In this document: one piece after another, positions 1-9,703 of the stretch
Layout of the letters: each line of letters starts with the position of its first letter
Numbering within the stretch: position 1 is the stretch's first letter
NCBI GenBank assembly: GCA_018806915.1
Contig: JAGKQI010000090.1
Coordinates: 2,170,001 to 2,234,000 of the forward strand
Length of the DNA stretch: 64,000 nucleotides
Source of the DNA: Phytophthora colocasiae
Taxonomy: Eukaryota > Oomycota > Peronosporomycetes > Peronosporales > Peronosporaceae
Reading direction: 5' to 3'
Notes under the pieces: generated by a model
Database searches by the model: none
The model's input: only the letters and a program-made list of their open reading frames with translations
Told to the model about the DNA's origin: nothing
Position numbers and translations under genes: made by a program

Positions 1-60
1 AAACTACCAGGGAGCTTCGCCGGCTCCCCCATCCGTGTCTTCATTCCTGCAGACACTACA
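1..60. mobile_element. 3' end of a Gypsy LTR (partial at window edge)
   Basis: These 60 bases match the last 60 bases of the 305-bp LTRs at 25985-26289 and 32641-32945, ending in CACTACA. They are followed by CAGCC, which is the target duplication of the complete Gypsy element downstream. An LTR therefore occupies the same site in front of this unit. Whether it is a solo LTR or the end of a full element lies outside the window. Confidence 0.9.
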
Positions 61-94
61 CAGCCTGCGAGCCGAAGGACAGCTCAAGGAACAT
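61..94 (-). pseudogene. Orphaned first codons of a coiled-coil (CC) gene
   Basis: Read on the minus strand from an ATG at 94, this encodes MFLELSFGSQA, the N-terminus of the CC protein seen intact at 46941 and 56973. The LTR ends directly beside it, so the rest of the gene is separated from its start. The same remnant occurs at 32946-32979 beside the full Gypsy element. Confidence 0.8.
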
Positions 95-482
95 GACCGT
101 TGAGGTCTACAACTGAAGTTACAAGGTGCCAACACAAAGTGTTCGAGATCCGTTTCGATTTCCAACTATTCGAGGCATTTGGCGGTTTGAAGTTGCTTCA
201 CTAAACCCCAAATCGAAGTCATGATGCTTCAACGCAAACTACTATTGCTACTTCGAAGTACTATCGGAGTCGTTCACATGTCGCTTGAAGGGGGCGCGAA
301 ATAGTCGACGGCCTCGTGGTTCAGAACTTCAGACGCCGTATCTGCCTCCAGTTGCTGTTGTCATGAGGTGGCGACCAGATGCGAGTCCTGCTTCCTCGGT
401 AGAGAAGTGAAGTGCTTGTGAGAAGTGGCCTGCCCTGCGCGACATAGTTCCCTAGCACTGCAGTGCCTCCAGGTTGAAAGTC

Positions 483-495
483 CATTTTCCAATTT
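483..495 (+). promoter_or_regulatory. Oomycete Inr/FPR-type core promoter of the Gly gene
   Basis: CATTTTCCAATTT matches the oomycete initiator plus flanking promoter region consensus (CATTYYNCAWTTT). It lies 89 bases before the ATG at 572. Equivalent sites precede the other Gly copies: 33368-33380 (same sequence), and 16658-16670 (minus), 46565-46577 (minus) and 57386-57398, which read CATTATCCAATTT. Confidence 0.7.
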
Positions 496-571
496 CGGAT
501 CTACCGGTCACTCGGTTACCAGCTACACAAGCTCCAACAACCAAGCCTCGACTCCAAGTCCAACTATCAAG

Positions 572-1602
572 ATGGTGTTCAGCAAGACGATCGTCGCTCT
601 GTGTGTGGCCGCCGTGGCCTTCTCGAACGGGATGGTGGACGCCTCTGTGGAAGTGGTCGAGACGTACGGCAAGTCCACAGACAGCTACAACACCAACGGA
701 GGCAGGACTGTGAGTGTTGGCACGGGTGTTCACGGTGGGCTCGGCGCGGGGCTCAACGCGCTCCTGAATCTCGGCGCAAATATTGGTGCAGACGTCGCAG
801 CAGGTCTTGGCGCGGGGGTGAAGGCGGGTGCTAATCTCGGTGGAGGTGTGAAAGCTGGTGCTGGAGTCGGCGGGTACGGAGGCCTTGGAGCTGGTGTGGG
901 TGTGGATGCCAACGTTGGAGGTGGCGTAGGCGTCGGTGCTGGTGGCAAGGTCGGTGCAGGTGCAGGTGTAAACGTCGGAGGATACGGCACTAGAGCGGGT
1001 GTCGGTCTGAATGCAGGTGCTGGTCTCAAGGCGGGTGCTGGTCTGAATGCTGGTGCCAGTCTCAACGCAGGTGCAGGAGTGAACCTGGTGTGAAGGCTGG
1101 TGGTGGAGTGAATGCTGGTGCTGGTGTTGGTGCTAATCTTGGGGTCGGAGCTGGTGTCGGTGTGAACGGCGGTGCAAATCTGGGGGTTGGCGTGAAGGCT
1201 GATGCTGGATTGGACGCAGGAGCGAACCTTGGTGCTGGTGTGAAGGCTGGAGTTGGCGTCGGTTTGAATGCTGGGGCCAACCTTGGTGCCGGTGCAAGTC
1301 TTGAAGCTGGAGTCAAGACCGGCGCTGGAGTCGCTGCTGACGCTAACCTTGGAGTCGGAGTGAAGGCTGGTGCTGGCGTCAATGGTAATACTGACGTTGG
1401 TGCTGGTATCAAGGCGGGGGCTAATGTCGGTGTCGGCGCAGGTGTCAAGGCGGGTGCCGAAGTTGGTCTGAGGGTGAACGGGGGTGTGAAGAGTACTTCT
1501 GGAACAGCAGCCGGCTACTCTGGGAAGACTCCAGCTACGACGAAGACGCAGCAAACGTCAGGCCAATACCCGTCGAAGCCGTACCGTCATTTGCGCTACT
1601 AG
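572..1602 (+). pseudogene. Secreted glycine-rich repeat protein (Gly), copy A, frameshifted
   Basis: The product starts MVFSKTIVALCVAAVAFSNG, a clear signal peptide cleaved near residue 24. A short linker (VEVVETYGKSTDSY) follows, then imperfect repeats built on GAGVKAGANLG, and a conserved tail ending YPSKPYRHLRY. Compared with the intact copy at 57475-58518, 7 bases are missing near 1086, so the frame stops at 1093 and resumes in another frame to 1602. There is no cysteine and no catalytic motif. A cell-wall or matrix role is inferred only from composition and secretion. The ATG at 572 is chosen because the signal peptide starts there and the core promoter lies 89 bases upstream. The large antisense open frames here are a by-product of the GGN/GCN repeat codons. 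Confidence 0.85.
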
Positions 1603-1763
1603 TCTTGTCTGATGATTCTACCGCACTGCTAGTTTAGTGAGCAGCTTGTTGAAAATGTACCTCTGTCTTAGCGTCACTTGGGGATTTCGGAGAAGGAAGT
1701 GTGTAACATGTTAAGGGTAAACAACTACGATTTAGATGACGCGGTATGTACAATTAGCGGAGA

Positions 1764-2389
1764 TTAATTGTCTTCGCTATCGCTATCGATATCCTGATCT
1801 GGGTGAACTGGTTTGCTTAAGACGCCTAAGTTGCGTAGGTCCTCTACAAGCCCCTCAATGGCACCTTCACTTAGCATAGTGTCGACATCCGCTACACGAG
1901 CGTCACCAACGATACCCACCTTCGAAAACCCACTGATTATTGTGGTAGCTTCAAATTGTCCCAACTCGAGCATGGTGCGATTCCCTCTGTCCTTCGCAAC
2001 TTCAAGAGCCTTGAAATTCAGCATTTGAGCAGATACCGGGCAGCCTTCACCCCTCAAAGAGTTTATCCACCTACATGTAACGAGGTACTCTTCAGCTCCG
2101 CCTGGAAGTATAACTGCGTCTCCGACCTTTCGCACGTTCTTGTGCCGTGACTGCACATGTACTCAATGACCGCACGCTTTTTCTTCCACGCGCCAAAATA
2201 TCGTTGCTTCTTCTTTATGTCGGCTGCACTCTCGACCCCCTTATACATCCTGGAGATCACCTCGTGACTTGAAACCCCGGCGTCGAGAAGTCGGAGAGCC
2301 TTCACTTTGTGCTTCTAATCGACTCGGACTCGCTCATACGTTCGTGGCTTCTTCCCAGTACCGGAGACACATTTGCGGCCCTTGGGCAT
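1764..2389 (-). pseudogene. CENP-B/psq-type DNA-binding transposase fragment, copy A
   Basis: From an ATG at 2389 the minus strand encodes MPKGRKC..., then meets an in-frame TAG at about 2316. It continues as KALRLLDAGVSSHEVISRMY (helix-turn-helix-like) and shifts frame near 2150. The second part has EEYLVTCRWINSLRGEG and PVSAQMLNFKALEVA, which resemble the CENP-B-type HTH of pogo/Tigger/jerky-like proteins, and ends in an acidic tail at 1764. No DDE catalytic domain is present. This is probably a decayed transposase N-terminus or a derived DNA-binding protein. The same stop and frameshift are shared with the copies in units B and C. Confidence 0.6.
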
Positions 2390-2944
2390 TGTACTGCTCG
2401 ACTTGGCAAATGCCTGAATGCCACAGCCGTCAGCCTAAGTTTTAGAGATGCCGAGTTTCAGTGCGGCCAGGAAGGACACTCAAGCCAAGTAGTAGCAACC
2501 AGGAATAACCAGGTAATCAACTTCAATTTCCTTCCTTTCCTTATCAACATTTGCGTTTCCGGCTCTCCTCGCGTTATTATTGTTGATGATACTATTTCAT
2601 TGATAATACTGCTCGCAGGGATTCACCAATACTATCGTGATCGTTTTTAGATCCTTTCACACCCTCAATTTCTGCAGCTACTGCATCACCGACTACTGGT
2701 AGCATACATGCATACTTCGAAATGCTTCGCTTGGTTACCTGTACAGGCTGTACGTACAACCAACTTGCTTTACAGTACCAGTGTAGGTGTTTTTATACTA
2801 TACTCTAACTTGATATTTTGTATAGTATACAGTAGCATTTACGTTACTATTTATACATGTAAAGTAGTTGATTAACACTACATGTACAGTAGTACGCTTC
2901 AAAAACAGACTGATGATTAGCAAGAAGATTGGAGGATTAGATCA

Positions 2945-5900
2945 GAGGGAGAGAATTCACCACCACAACGATGATAATGTTCCACCTGATATTTGTTCCC
3001 CACCACCAGCGATTAGGAGGTCACCACCAAGGTTTTGAAGGGTTTAAATAACCAGAGCAAGAGTAGTTCACCACCAAGAAAATGTATCTTACCACCAGAG
3101 AAATCGTTGTTGCTTGGATGACTTATTCTTGACGGACACGGAAGTTAACAACGATAGTTGTGCATAGAAACAAAAGGCTTAGAAATGAAATTGTGTATGT
3201 GCTGCGTTGACGGGCTAATACCTACGTCGTTTAGTGTGATCGCAGGACTGTCTGCTGATACTTGCCTGTGGTGGAGACACACTACCCCTTCTATCATTGT
3301 TGGTTCCATGATTAATGACAGCATTCGCGCTGTTAGGTCGATTCGTTTGACCTGATGCTGGAATAGTACTTCGACTTGAACACGCTATCGGTGGTTGCAG
3401 CATGGAATCGCTATAACTTCGCGTGTATGGGCTTGTTGTGTCTGTCTGAGTTGGATATAACGCCACGTTTGAGACGTCCGGCGAGTCCAGGAGCATTGAT
3501 AGGTACATTCCTCTGTCTGTGTGCATGGATGAATCCCCGTACTGCTCCACAATCGATGTGTCACCGTGTCTTTCGATAGTACTCGAATTAATTGCAACAG
3601 GAGGAATGACTGGAACACTTGATGTTCTCGGTTGAGGGCCATGCACTGGTGGCCTCTCAAGACCACCAATATAATGTTGCACGGGAAGAATAACTTGAAC
3701 AGGTCGTTCAAGATGATCAGTAAAAGCAGAAGGAACATTGACTGTAGTATTTCCGCCAAGTGAAAGCCGTGTTAGTTGTTTCCGGGTTGTACGGCGACGT
3801 TGGGTAGTCCGAGCCGTAGTAGATTTTCGCTGATTTGTTACGAAGACCGGTACTGGAGGCGGCATTCCGGGGCAATTTAACGCCAACTCCCTTGTACTAT
3901 GTATCACATGTACACAAATCCCATACTTCATGTTGAAGCGACACGAGCAAGTCCGAACGCGTGCGTCGACTAGCCAGCCATTCTCTGGCATACCCAACCA
4001 CTGCATCCGCAGTATGTGGATAGATTTATACGGCATACGTTGCTTCCTGGCGTCTTCTGCGAAGAAATCATCAGCTAATTCGCTTTCTTCGTCGCCATAC
4101 TGCTCTCGAGGGTGATGAAGTACTTGTACTAAGTGTACAGGTAGGTCGCCGGCCGTAAGTACAGGGGTGGCAAGCAGTTCATTGCGGGCAACACTCAAGT
4201 TGTAAAGAGCTTTAAGTCGGTCCGAAACTGAGTGTGACATACTGAATGTCTTTCTCATGTGGATAAACACTAGCCTGGACTTATCCAATCTATCGACCAA
4301 CTCGGCGGGTGTTGCTCTGGCCGACTTGTTCACCAGTTTTAGTGTCTTGTGGTATTGCTCCAATGGATTGTTCGTCGTAGCCCATCCGGAATGGGTGTGG
4401 TACGCTTGCCAACATGAAAACCGCGGGTGAAGAATCCACTGCGCTATGATATGGTCGGCTACAGCTTTAAAAGGTGCACACACAACAGATGCAGACCTCC
4501 AGGAAGTCAGTACGCTTGACCGTCTAGTTAAATACTCCTCGTGGGAGCGTGTAAAGTGAAGACTGTTTAGATCGCGGAATATCATAGCAGCCGTGACTGG
4601 TGCTAACGCTGCCTTTGCAATATAGTCTTTCACGTTTTGACAAACGTGAAACCAGCACATCAGAATCTTAGATTGAGGTAACTGGGCAACACAGGCATTA
4701 TATTGTGCATTGTCGGCGTCGGTCATGATGAACTGTGGCGCAAATTGGACCACGAAGGTCTCCCAAATCACGCGTTTTAGGAAGGAGCAACACCACTCAA
4801 TGTCTTGACCGGTCCGTTGAGATGTACAAAAGTACACCACTGGAAAAAACTTCCCGCACATGTCCGATATCCCAAAGACGAACACAGGAAACTTCTGCTT
4901 AACCACGCTGTGTGTACTATCAACGTGTAAAATGGTAGTACATCGAGGATCACGCTGTATAGTAACGTAATTATCCAAGAGTGTATAACAGGTGAGCCCA
5001 ATTCGAAAAGGCGAGCTTGCTGAACCAGTTCCAAGCTTGGGGACCAAATTTCCGTCTTCGCGTGTAGTATCACACAGAATAAGCAACGTATCACCAGATT
5101 GAGCAACGTTCTCAGCGACATCGTACATTCGTGCTGCACAAAGATCAATTACAGGCTGCATAGCTTCGCGTTTATTACGCTTACGCCATGCCTTCACAAA
5201 CGTTTGTACCTGGGTCACTGTTGGCGGAGGGCCGTGTAAATTGCCGCGATCAATCTTCTTCACTAGCAGGCCAAACAAATCGATAGGAACATTCGACGCA
5301 TCCTCTGCTAGCCGTTCTTCTATCCAACTTTGCATCTGTACAGTGAGCTGTGGTGCCTTGGGTGAAGCTGCCATAGAATCTATCATTGCGTGATTTCCGT
5401 CGACAGAAACATTAGCTAAATTGCTGGATTCACAGAGCAGGAGCCGATAGGTACATGAGCACGCTAATCCGGTTTCCTTACAGCGCGTTGACTTGCACTT
5501 AGTGAGTATCCTGCGCATTAGGTGCTTCCTATTAGCTTTTCCGCGTCGTCGTGCTCGATATGATTTAGCCGGCAGCGGGCGGGATCGTTGCGGTCACGAC
5601 TGAAAGACGGAAGGCTCGTGAGAAACTCATCTAAAGAGATCTCTGAGCCTGCTTCATTGCTCCAAAGCTCTTGCCATGGCCTTCTACCTCTGGATGCTCT
5701 CCGTGATTGCTGTGCATCATCTTCAGCTGAGCTCATGGATTATGGTTCTGGTTGAATTATGTTAGCCAAACAGTCACTGGGAAGTGGTTTCACCTTGCAC
5801 TGCGAACGTCCAAGTCTCACTGTTTTCTCTGTTGGGATGTGAGACTAGAATAACGGACGCCTGCGATGGTGTTACAATCTAAATTTATGGTGTTCCAATA

Positions 5901-5996
5901 CAAATGTCTGGTGCGTTGTGCCAATCCAAACGCTGGTGGTGAACTTGCCGTTTTGGTGGTATGCTCACATAGTGCTGGTTGTAAAAATCCCCACTC
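2945..5996 (-). mobile_element. MULE (Mutator-like) DNA transposon, copy A
   Basis: The element is flanked by ATTAGATCA at 2936-2944 and a decayed copy (ATTGGATCG) at 5997-6005. The ends start GAGGGAGAGAATT and, on the other strand, GAGTGGGGATTTT, so the terminal repeats are short. CACCACCA motifs cluster just inside both ends: about 2956-3095 on the plus strand, and 5925-5960 as TGGTGGTG. The size (3052 bp), the 9-bp duplication and the transposase inside all fit the MULE superfamily. Unit C keeps the unoccupied site at 63269-63277. Confidence 0.9.
3215..5736 (-). pseudogene. MULE transposase, copy A, one frameshift
   Basis: The product starts MSSAEDDAQQ at 5736. One C is missing near 5529 (GCTTCCTATT versus GCTTCCCTATT in unit B), which separates the first 70 or so codons from a 767-codon frame running to 3215. 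The core has the MULE DDE layout: first Asp in LHVDSTHSVV, second Asp in the FIMTDADNAQ/CWFHVCQNVK block, then a helical region. A SWIM zinc finger (CSCRFN..GICVHVIH) follows the catalytic core, and the Ser/Thr-rich C-terminus is likely disordered. Total length is about 840 residues, normal for the family. It is the best preserved of the two copies here. Confidence 0.88.
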
Positions 5997-6151
5997 ATTG
6001 GATCGCGACTGGAAGGTCGTTACTATTTATACATGTAGTACGCTTCAAAACAGAGTGTTATGGCTTTTATATTATTGTTAATAATAATACATGATAAAAG
6101 GAAATTGAAGTTGATTAACTGGTTATTTCTGGTTGCTACTACTTGGCTTGA

Positions 6152-6694
6152 TAATACATGATAAAAGGCCACAATTCCAGGGGGGGGGGGCGTGCAACCG
6201 TTGGTCATAGCAACCACGGACAACCATTTCACTCTTCATTCTGCCTGGCCGATGTCATACCGGCGCTACTACATACATGTATACTGACCACTAGCGCGTG
6301 CACAGACTATGAAAACATGCCGATGATAAATACAGAGCGGGGTGGCGTATAGCTCTTCGACACGGTGGTGGTGTATGAGAAGGCATAGATTCATAATGGA
6401 GTTGAAGAAGTTATACGCGAGCTCCCAACGTTGGTGTTAAGCTGTCACCGTACTCTCCGGTGCTGAACCTAACATACTTTATCCGTGTAAGTAGAGTTTT
6501 CGCATCGTGAAATGGCGTGTACTGAATATAATACCATTTATATACAGAACGCGTAAAGTCACAACACTGAATAAAAGTAAGGCATGATAGTATCGCACCT
6601 TACTTAGACTACACGTAAGTCTTACATGTAGTATCATTGATACGTGTACTGTTTCCCGCGAGAGTTGCGGTACTTTATATGTTACATATTATGT
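6152..6694. other. Non-coding stretch with a G-run, unit A
   Basis: No supported gene. A G-homopolymer at 6180-6190 (11 G, versus 10 in unit B and 12 in unit C) follows the inverted-repeat element. Around 6618-6672 lies a sequence combining GTATCATTGA and CGTGTACTGTTTCCCG, half-sites that reappear in the hairpins at 6695 and 12886. Confidence 0.6.
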
Positions 6695-6731
6695 AAGTCT
6701 TAGTATCATTGAATCAATGATACTAAGACTT
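6695..6731. repeat. Perfect hairpin (18-bp arms, 1-nt loop)
   Basis: AAGTCTTAGTATCATTGA is followed by one A and then its exact reverse complement. One base later begins the second hairpin, which the Copia element has split. Unit C diverges from A and B a few bases past the centre of this hairpin, at about 63988. Confidence 0.85.
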
Positions 6732-9510
6732 GGAAACTATGGTGAGGTTAACTAGTGAAGAAGAGAGAGGAGTTGTTGGGAGCCGTCAAAAGACGAAGTA
6801 AGCATTGTAGCAGTTAGCGTGGAGGTGTGCCACCAACCTAATGGTTGGCTGCTGGAAACTAAGCTAGTGCTAAGTATCGCTATAGTGAACTCTATAGGTA
6901 TCACCATAGGCAGGTTTTGTGAACCGTATCTATGCAAAGGGCTAGTCTCAACAGCCTCCCTGCATCTTTGCATCGATCGACTTGATATTGGTTATCACAG
7001 TTTAGCAGATATTCCAGGTTTTCTCTGCAGGCGACATTTCAGTTCATAACCTGCAGCCTTCCTGGAAGTGGCTCGGCAGCTGATCCGTCGTTGGTCCTTG
7101 CGCTCAGGGCGCGAGAGAAACTAGGACATCGAGCCTGCCATGGTGAGGCTGTGGGAAACCGGGATATCTCGGCGCTAGGCGCCGCGTCGGGCAAGAGTAT
7201 GCCACGCAAGCGGCGGAATAGATCGGCCGCCAGGATCGCAAGTCGCCAGAGTATCCAGCGCGTCGGACACGTGCCAGCGAAGGGTGCACAGAGCCTTTCG
7301 GTGGCTGGGGGACGGTGTATCGACGCAGCGGACGGCGCAGATCGCGCGGCAGGAGAGAAGACGGCCACGGAGCCAGTTGATCGGGCTTCCGCGTTGGCTT
7401 CGCCACGTGATGTCACAGAAGCGGGGGAATGTAGTGACGGAACGAGTACTATGGTCGACACAACTGGCCGAATTAGTACCGTAATTGACGGAACCAGTAC
7501 CGTAGCTGACGGATATTTTATCATCGTCGAGAGAAAATGTAGTTCCCAGTTTCTGTGGAGTGGACCTTCCCAGCAAATTTGTCTATTGTGCCTGCATGGA
7601 TATAAATTCATATGCCAATTGTAATTCGGTACTTGACCAGAGAAAACCTCAACGAGGAGAAAACCTTTTACGAACAAACTTAAAAACCCAGTGGGAAAAA
7701 TAAAAGAACGCATTTAATTTGGCATGCTTCATGCATTAGTGTTATACTCGTACACTTAAACGGTAAGACAGTTGTGACTCGGAGATGGAAACTTCAACAG
7801 CCTCCCGCATCGAGGAGCGCGACGTCCGGCGCATTGAGGTGCCTATAAAATTCACTGCCGTGACGGGAATATTCGTCGTCACTATAGTACAGATCTTCAT
7901 GGATAGTTCATCATGATTTAGGCGATTCAATAGACCTTCGAAAAGAGAAAATCTGTTAACCAGGCCAGTAGCAGCGATCAATATATTGTCTTCGCAGGAC
8001 TGTACTCTGCGGATTCATTGTGGCTAATCAGGAAAACCATAATGGAGAAAACCTGTTCACCGATCAATTCCTCGCAGTCAATTATGCGGCTTTAGATATT
8101 AGATGCAGTTGCTTCATTGCATGGTTGGCTATTCAGAAAAAAACCATATTATAAAGGAAAAATCCTATTCACCAATTTGTGAATCTTCTCAAAATTAGAG
8201 TCTCCGTAAGAGCACTGTTCTTCGTCATGAGTGTTAAAGAGGTTAAAGCTTCTCTATTTGTGAGGACATTCTTCTTCTCACTGACACAGCATCAGACATC
8301 TCGTATAGAGGGTACTGTGTTGCCTGTAACTTAAAGTCACTTCATATCTCTATTGATGTACTTCATGTAGTTAGCTTTAATGGGATTTCTTCCATATTGC
8401 CGCGTAACAGCGGGCTTAACAGCAATTACTGAGGCAGATAAATATCATTGCTACTAGTAATGCTGAAGCTTTAGATGTAGTACTAGAAGATGCACATGTT
8501 CATTGCCATTAACGGCAGATAAGTGCTTGGCATTTATGCTCATGGGATAAATTAAGTGAAATGAAAGAAAGAAGCGATAAAGTCATGCTATATATCTCAA
8601 TGCTGGGATATTCATCGTAGAACACAGAGGCGATGTATTCGTGCATGTTGTTCATGGTAGGAGACATACGAGGTTCATTTTCAAGACAGAGGCATAGAGT
8701 TTGCTTGTCAATCTGGCCAATATGCGTTTAATCGTGCATTTCAATGACAATGTGTAAACATTACATGTCCAAACTGTTATTGTTGTGCATTAGCGAAATT
8801 CGTGCTTGCATCACTATTTTATGGCGTTTGTATTTTACGTGCCATGCATTTCGATAAGCGATCATATTCGTGCTTGTAAGAGTGCTAAACAGAGGCGTAG
8901 TTCGTGCATGTTGCTTGTAAAGACATATGCGTAAATCGTGCATGTCAATAGGCCAGTTTACATAACGAAACTTGTTCAAGGAAAACTCGCTTAGGAGAAA
9001 AACCTAAGTTACGTTCTTCATGTTTGTTCATGGTTCCCAGTTTCTGGTAGTGTAGTGTAGACTCAACTTGCATACCCTACGGGGCAGTCTTACAGTGTGT
9101 TGTACATGTACACATGCGAGCATCCAGGGCTTTGCTTCCTGAGATCAACTACATGGTCTCGCAGGTACCGACAATATGTCATGGTATTTAGTAGAGCTCC
9201 GAGCACGGGGTAGCATCCGGCTTTGTAAGGGAGTAGCTAGGGATTTCATCTAGCGTTGCCATTGTCACAGGACGGCATTCAGCCAGGGTAGCTTTGGCTT
9301 AGGCAACTTGTTCTGATTGTCCGCGCAGGCATCATGGCCTCTAGATGCGTTCAACGTGCAGTTCAGACATCCATGCAACTTTGGACTCGTTACCTATGAC
9401 TGGTCGTCAGGGTCAGACGATGGTTTGAGCTCATCATCGCTTGCTTCGTAGTCTACGGCATCGGAGTCGAGGTCGTCATTCTCTGCCGGCTTGCGCTTCG
9501 GCGTAGTTTT

Positions 9511-9699
9511 CTAGTCTGGATGGTTGGTCTCGTTTTCATCAGACTCGTCCTCGGAAATGCCATCGTAGTCGGGTTTCTTGACAAAGCCGAGTAGGTGTTT
9601 TCCGTCGAGGGCTGCGCACACGCAGGTCTTCCACACTTCAAAGTTCTCAGCGTCAATGAGGCGTGGAAACTCGTCGCTTGAGGCTTAGCTTGGGCTCAT
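9511..9699 (-). pseudogene. Copia Gag N-terminal remnant (first internal unit)
   Basis: An ATG lies inside the primer site at 9699, but a TAA follows after four codons. The same frame then reads FPRLIDAENFEVWKTCVCAA and LDGKHLLGFVKKPDY with an acidic stretch, stopping at 9511. The N-F-x-x-W-K pattern followed by a short helical segment is typical of the start of Copia Gag. The rest of Gag and all of Pol are missing. A matching remnant lies at 12477-12665. Confidence 0.6.
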
Positions 9700-9703
9700 A
9701 ACC
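9691..9703 (-). promoter_or_regulatory. Primer-binding site, Copia half-tRNA type (first of two)
   Basis: Immediately inside the 5' LTR the minus strand reads GGTTATGAGCCCA. This is complementary to the anticodon stem-loop of a methionine tRNA (TGGGCTCATAACC, anticodon CAT), not to a tRNA 3' end. Drosophila copia and relatives prime from an initiator-tRNA-Met half-molecule in this way. The second internal unit repeats the site at 12657-12669, and unit B has it at 42575-42587. Confidence 0.75.

Larger units (their letters stand above)
2480..6151. mobile_element. Element with 54-bp terminal inverted repeats, copy A (hosts the MULE)
   Basis: The left end 2480-2533 begins TCAAGCCAAGTAGTAGCAAC. 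The right end 6098-6151 is its inverted copy with 2 mismatches over 54 positions. Removing the nested MULE and its 9-bp duplication leaves about 611 bp, MITE-like in size with no transposase. The interior is AT-rich, with a TATAGTATAC-type palindrome near 2785-2832. No target duplication is recognisable at its ends. The same element sits in units B and C. Confidence 0.7.

Noticed and set aside
2309..2650. 113-codon plus-strand frame shared by all three units
   Set aside because: It overlaps the antisense start of the CENP-B-type fragment and runs into the 54-bp inverted repeat. The peptide SSQVVATRNNQ seen at both ends is just the translation of that repeat.
2945..3110. CACCACCA cluster as a simple microsatellite or CRISPR-like array
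   Set aside because: Spacing is irregular, units are not identical, and the cluster is mirrored at the other end of a MULE. It is better explained as subterminal motifs.
6180..6190. G-run as a quadruplex-forming element
   Set aside because: It is one homopolymer of 10-12 G without three further G-tracts nearby. Length differences between units may be sequencing noise.
6737..6954. The 218-bp direct repeats as a simple satellite
   Set aside because: TG start on the minus strand, adjoining primer site and purine tract, and a 5-bp target duplication identify them as Copia LTRs.
7039..7713. 224-codon minus-strand frame and overlapping plus-strand frames in the Copia interior
   Set aside because: Composition is Arg/Ser/Pro-rich with no recognisable domain, several overlapping frames are equally open, and the region is non-coding spacer of a defective retroelement. 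Repetition at 10005-10679 only reflects the tandem duplication.
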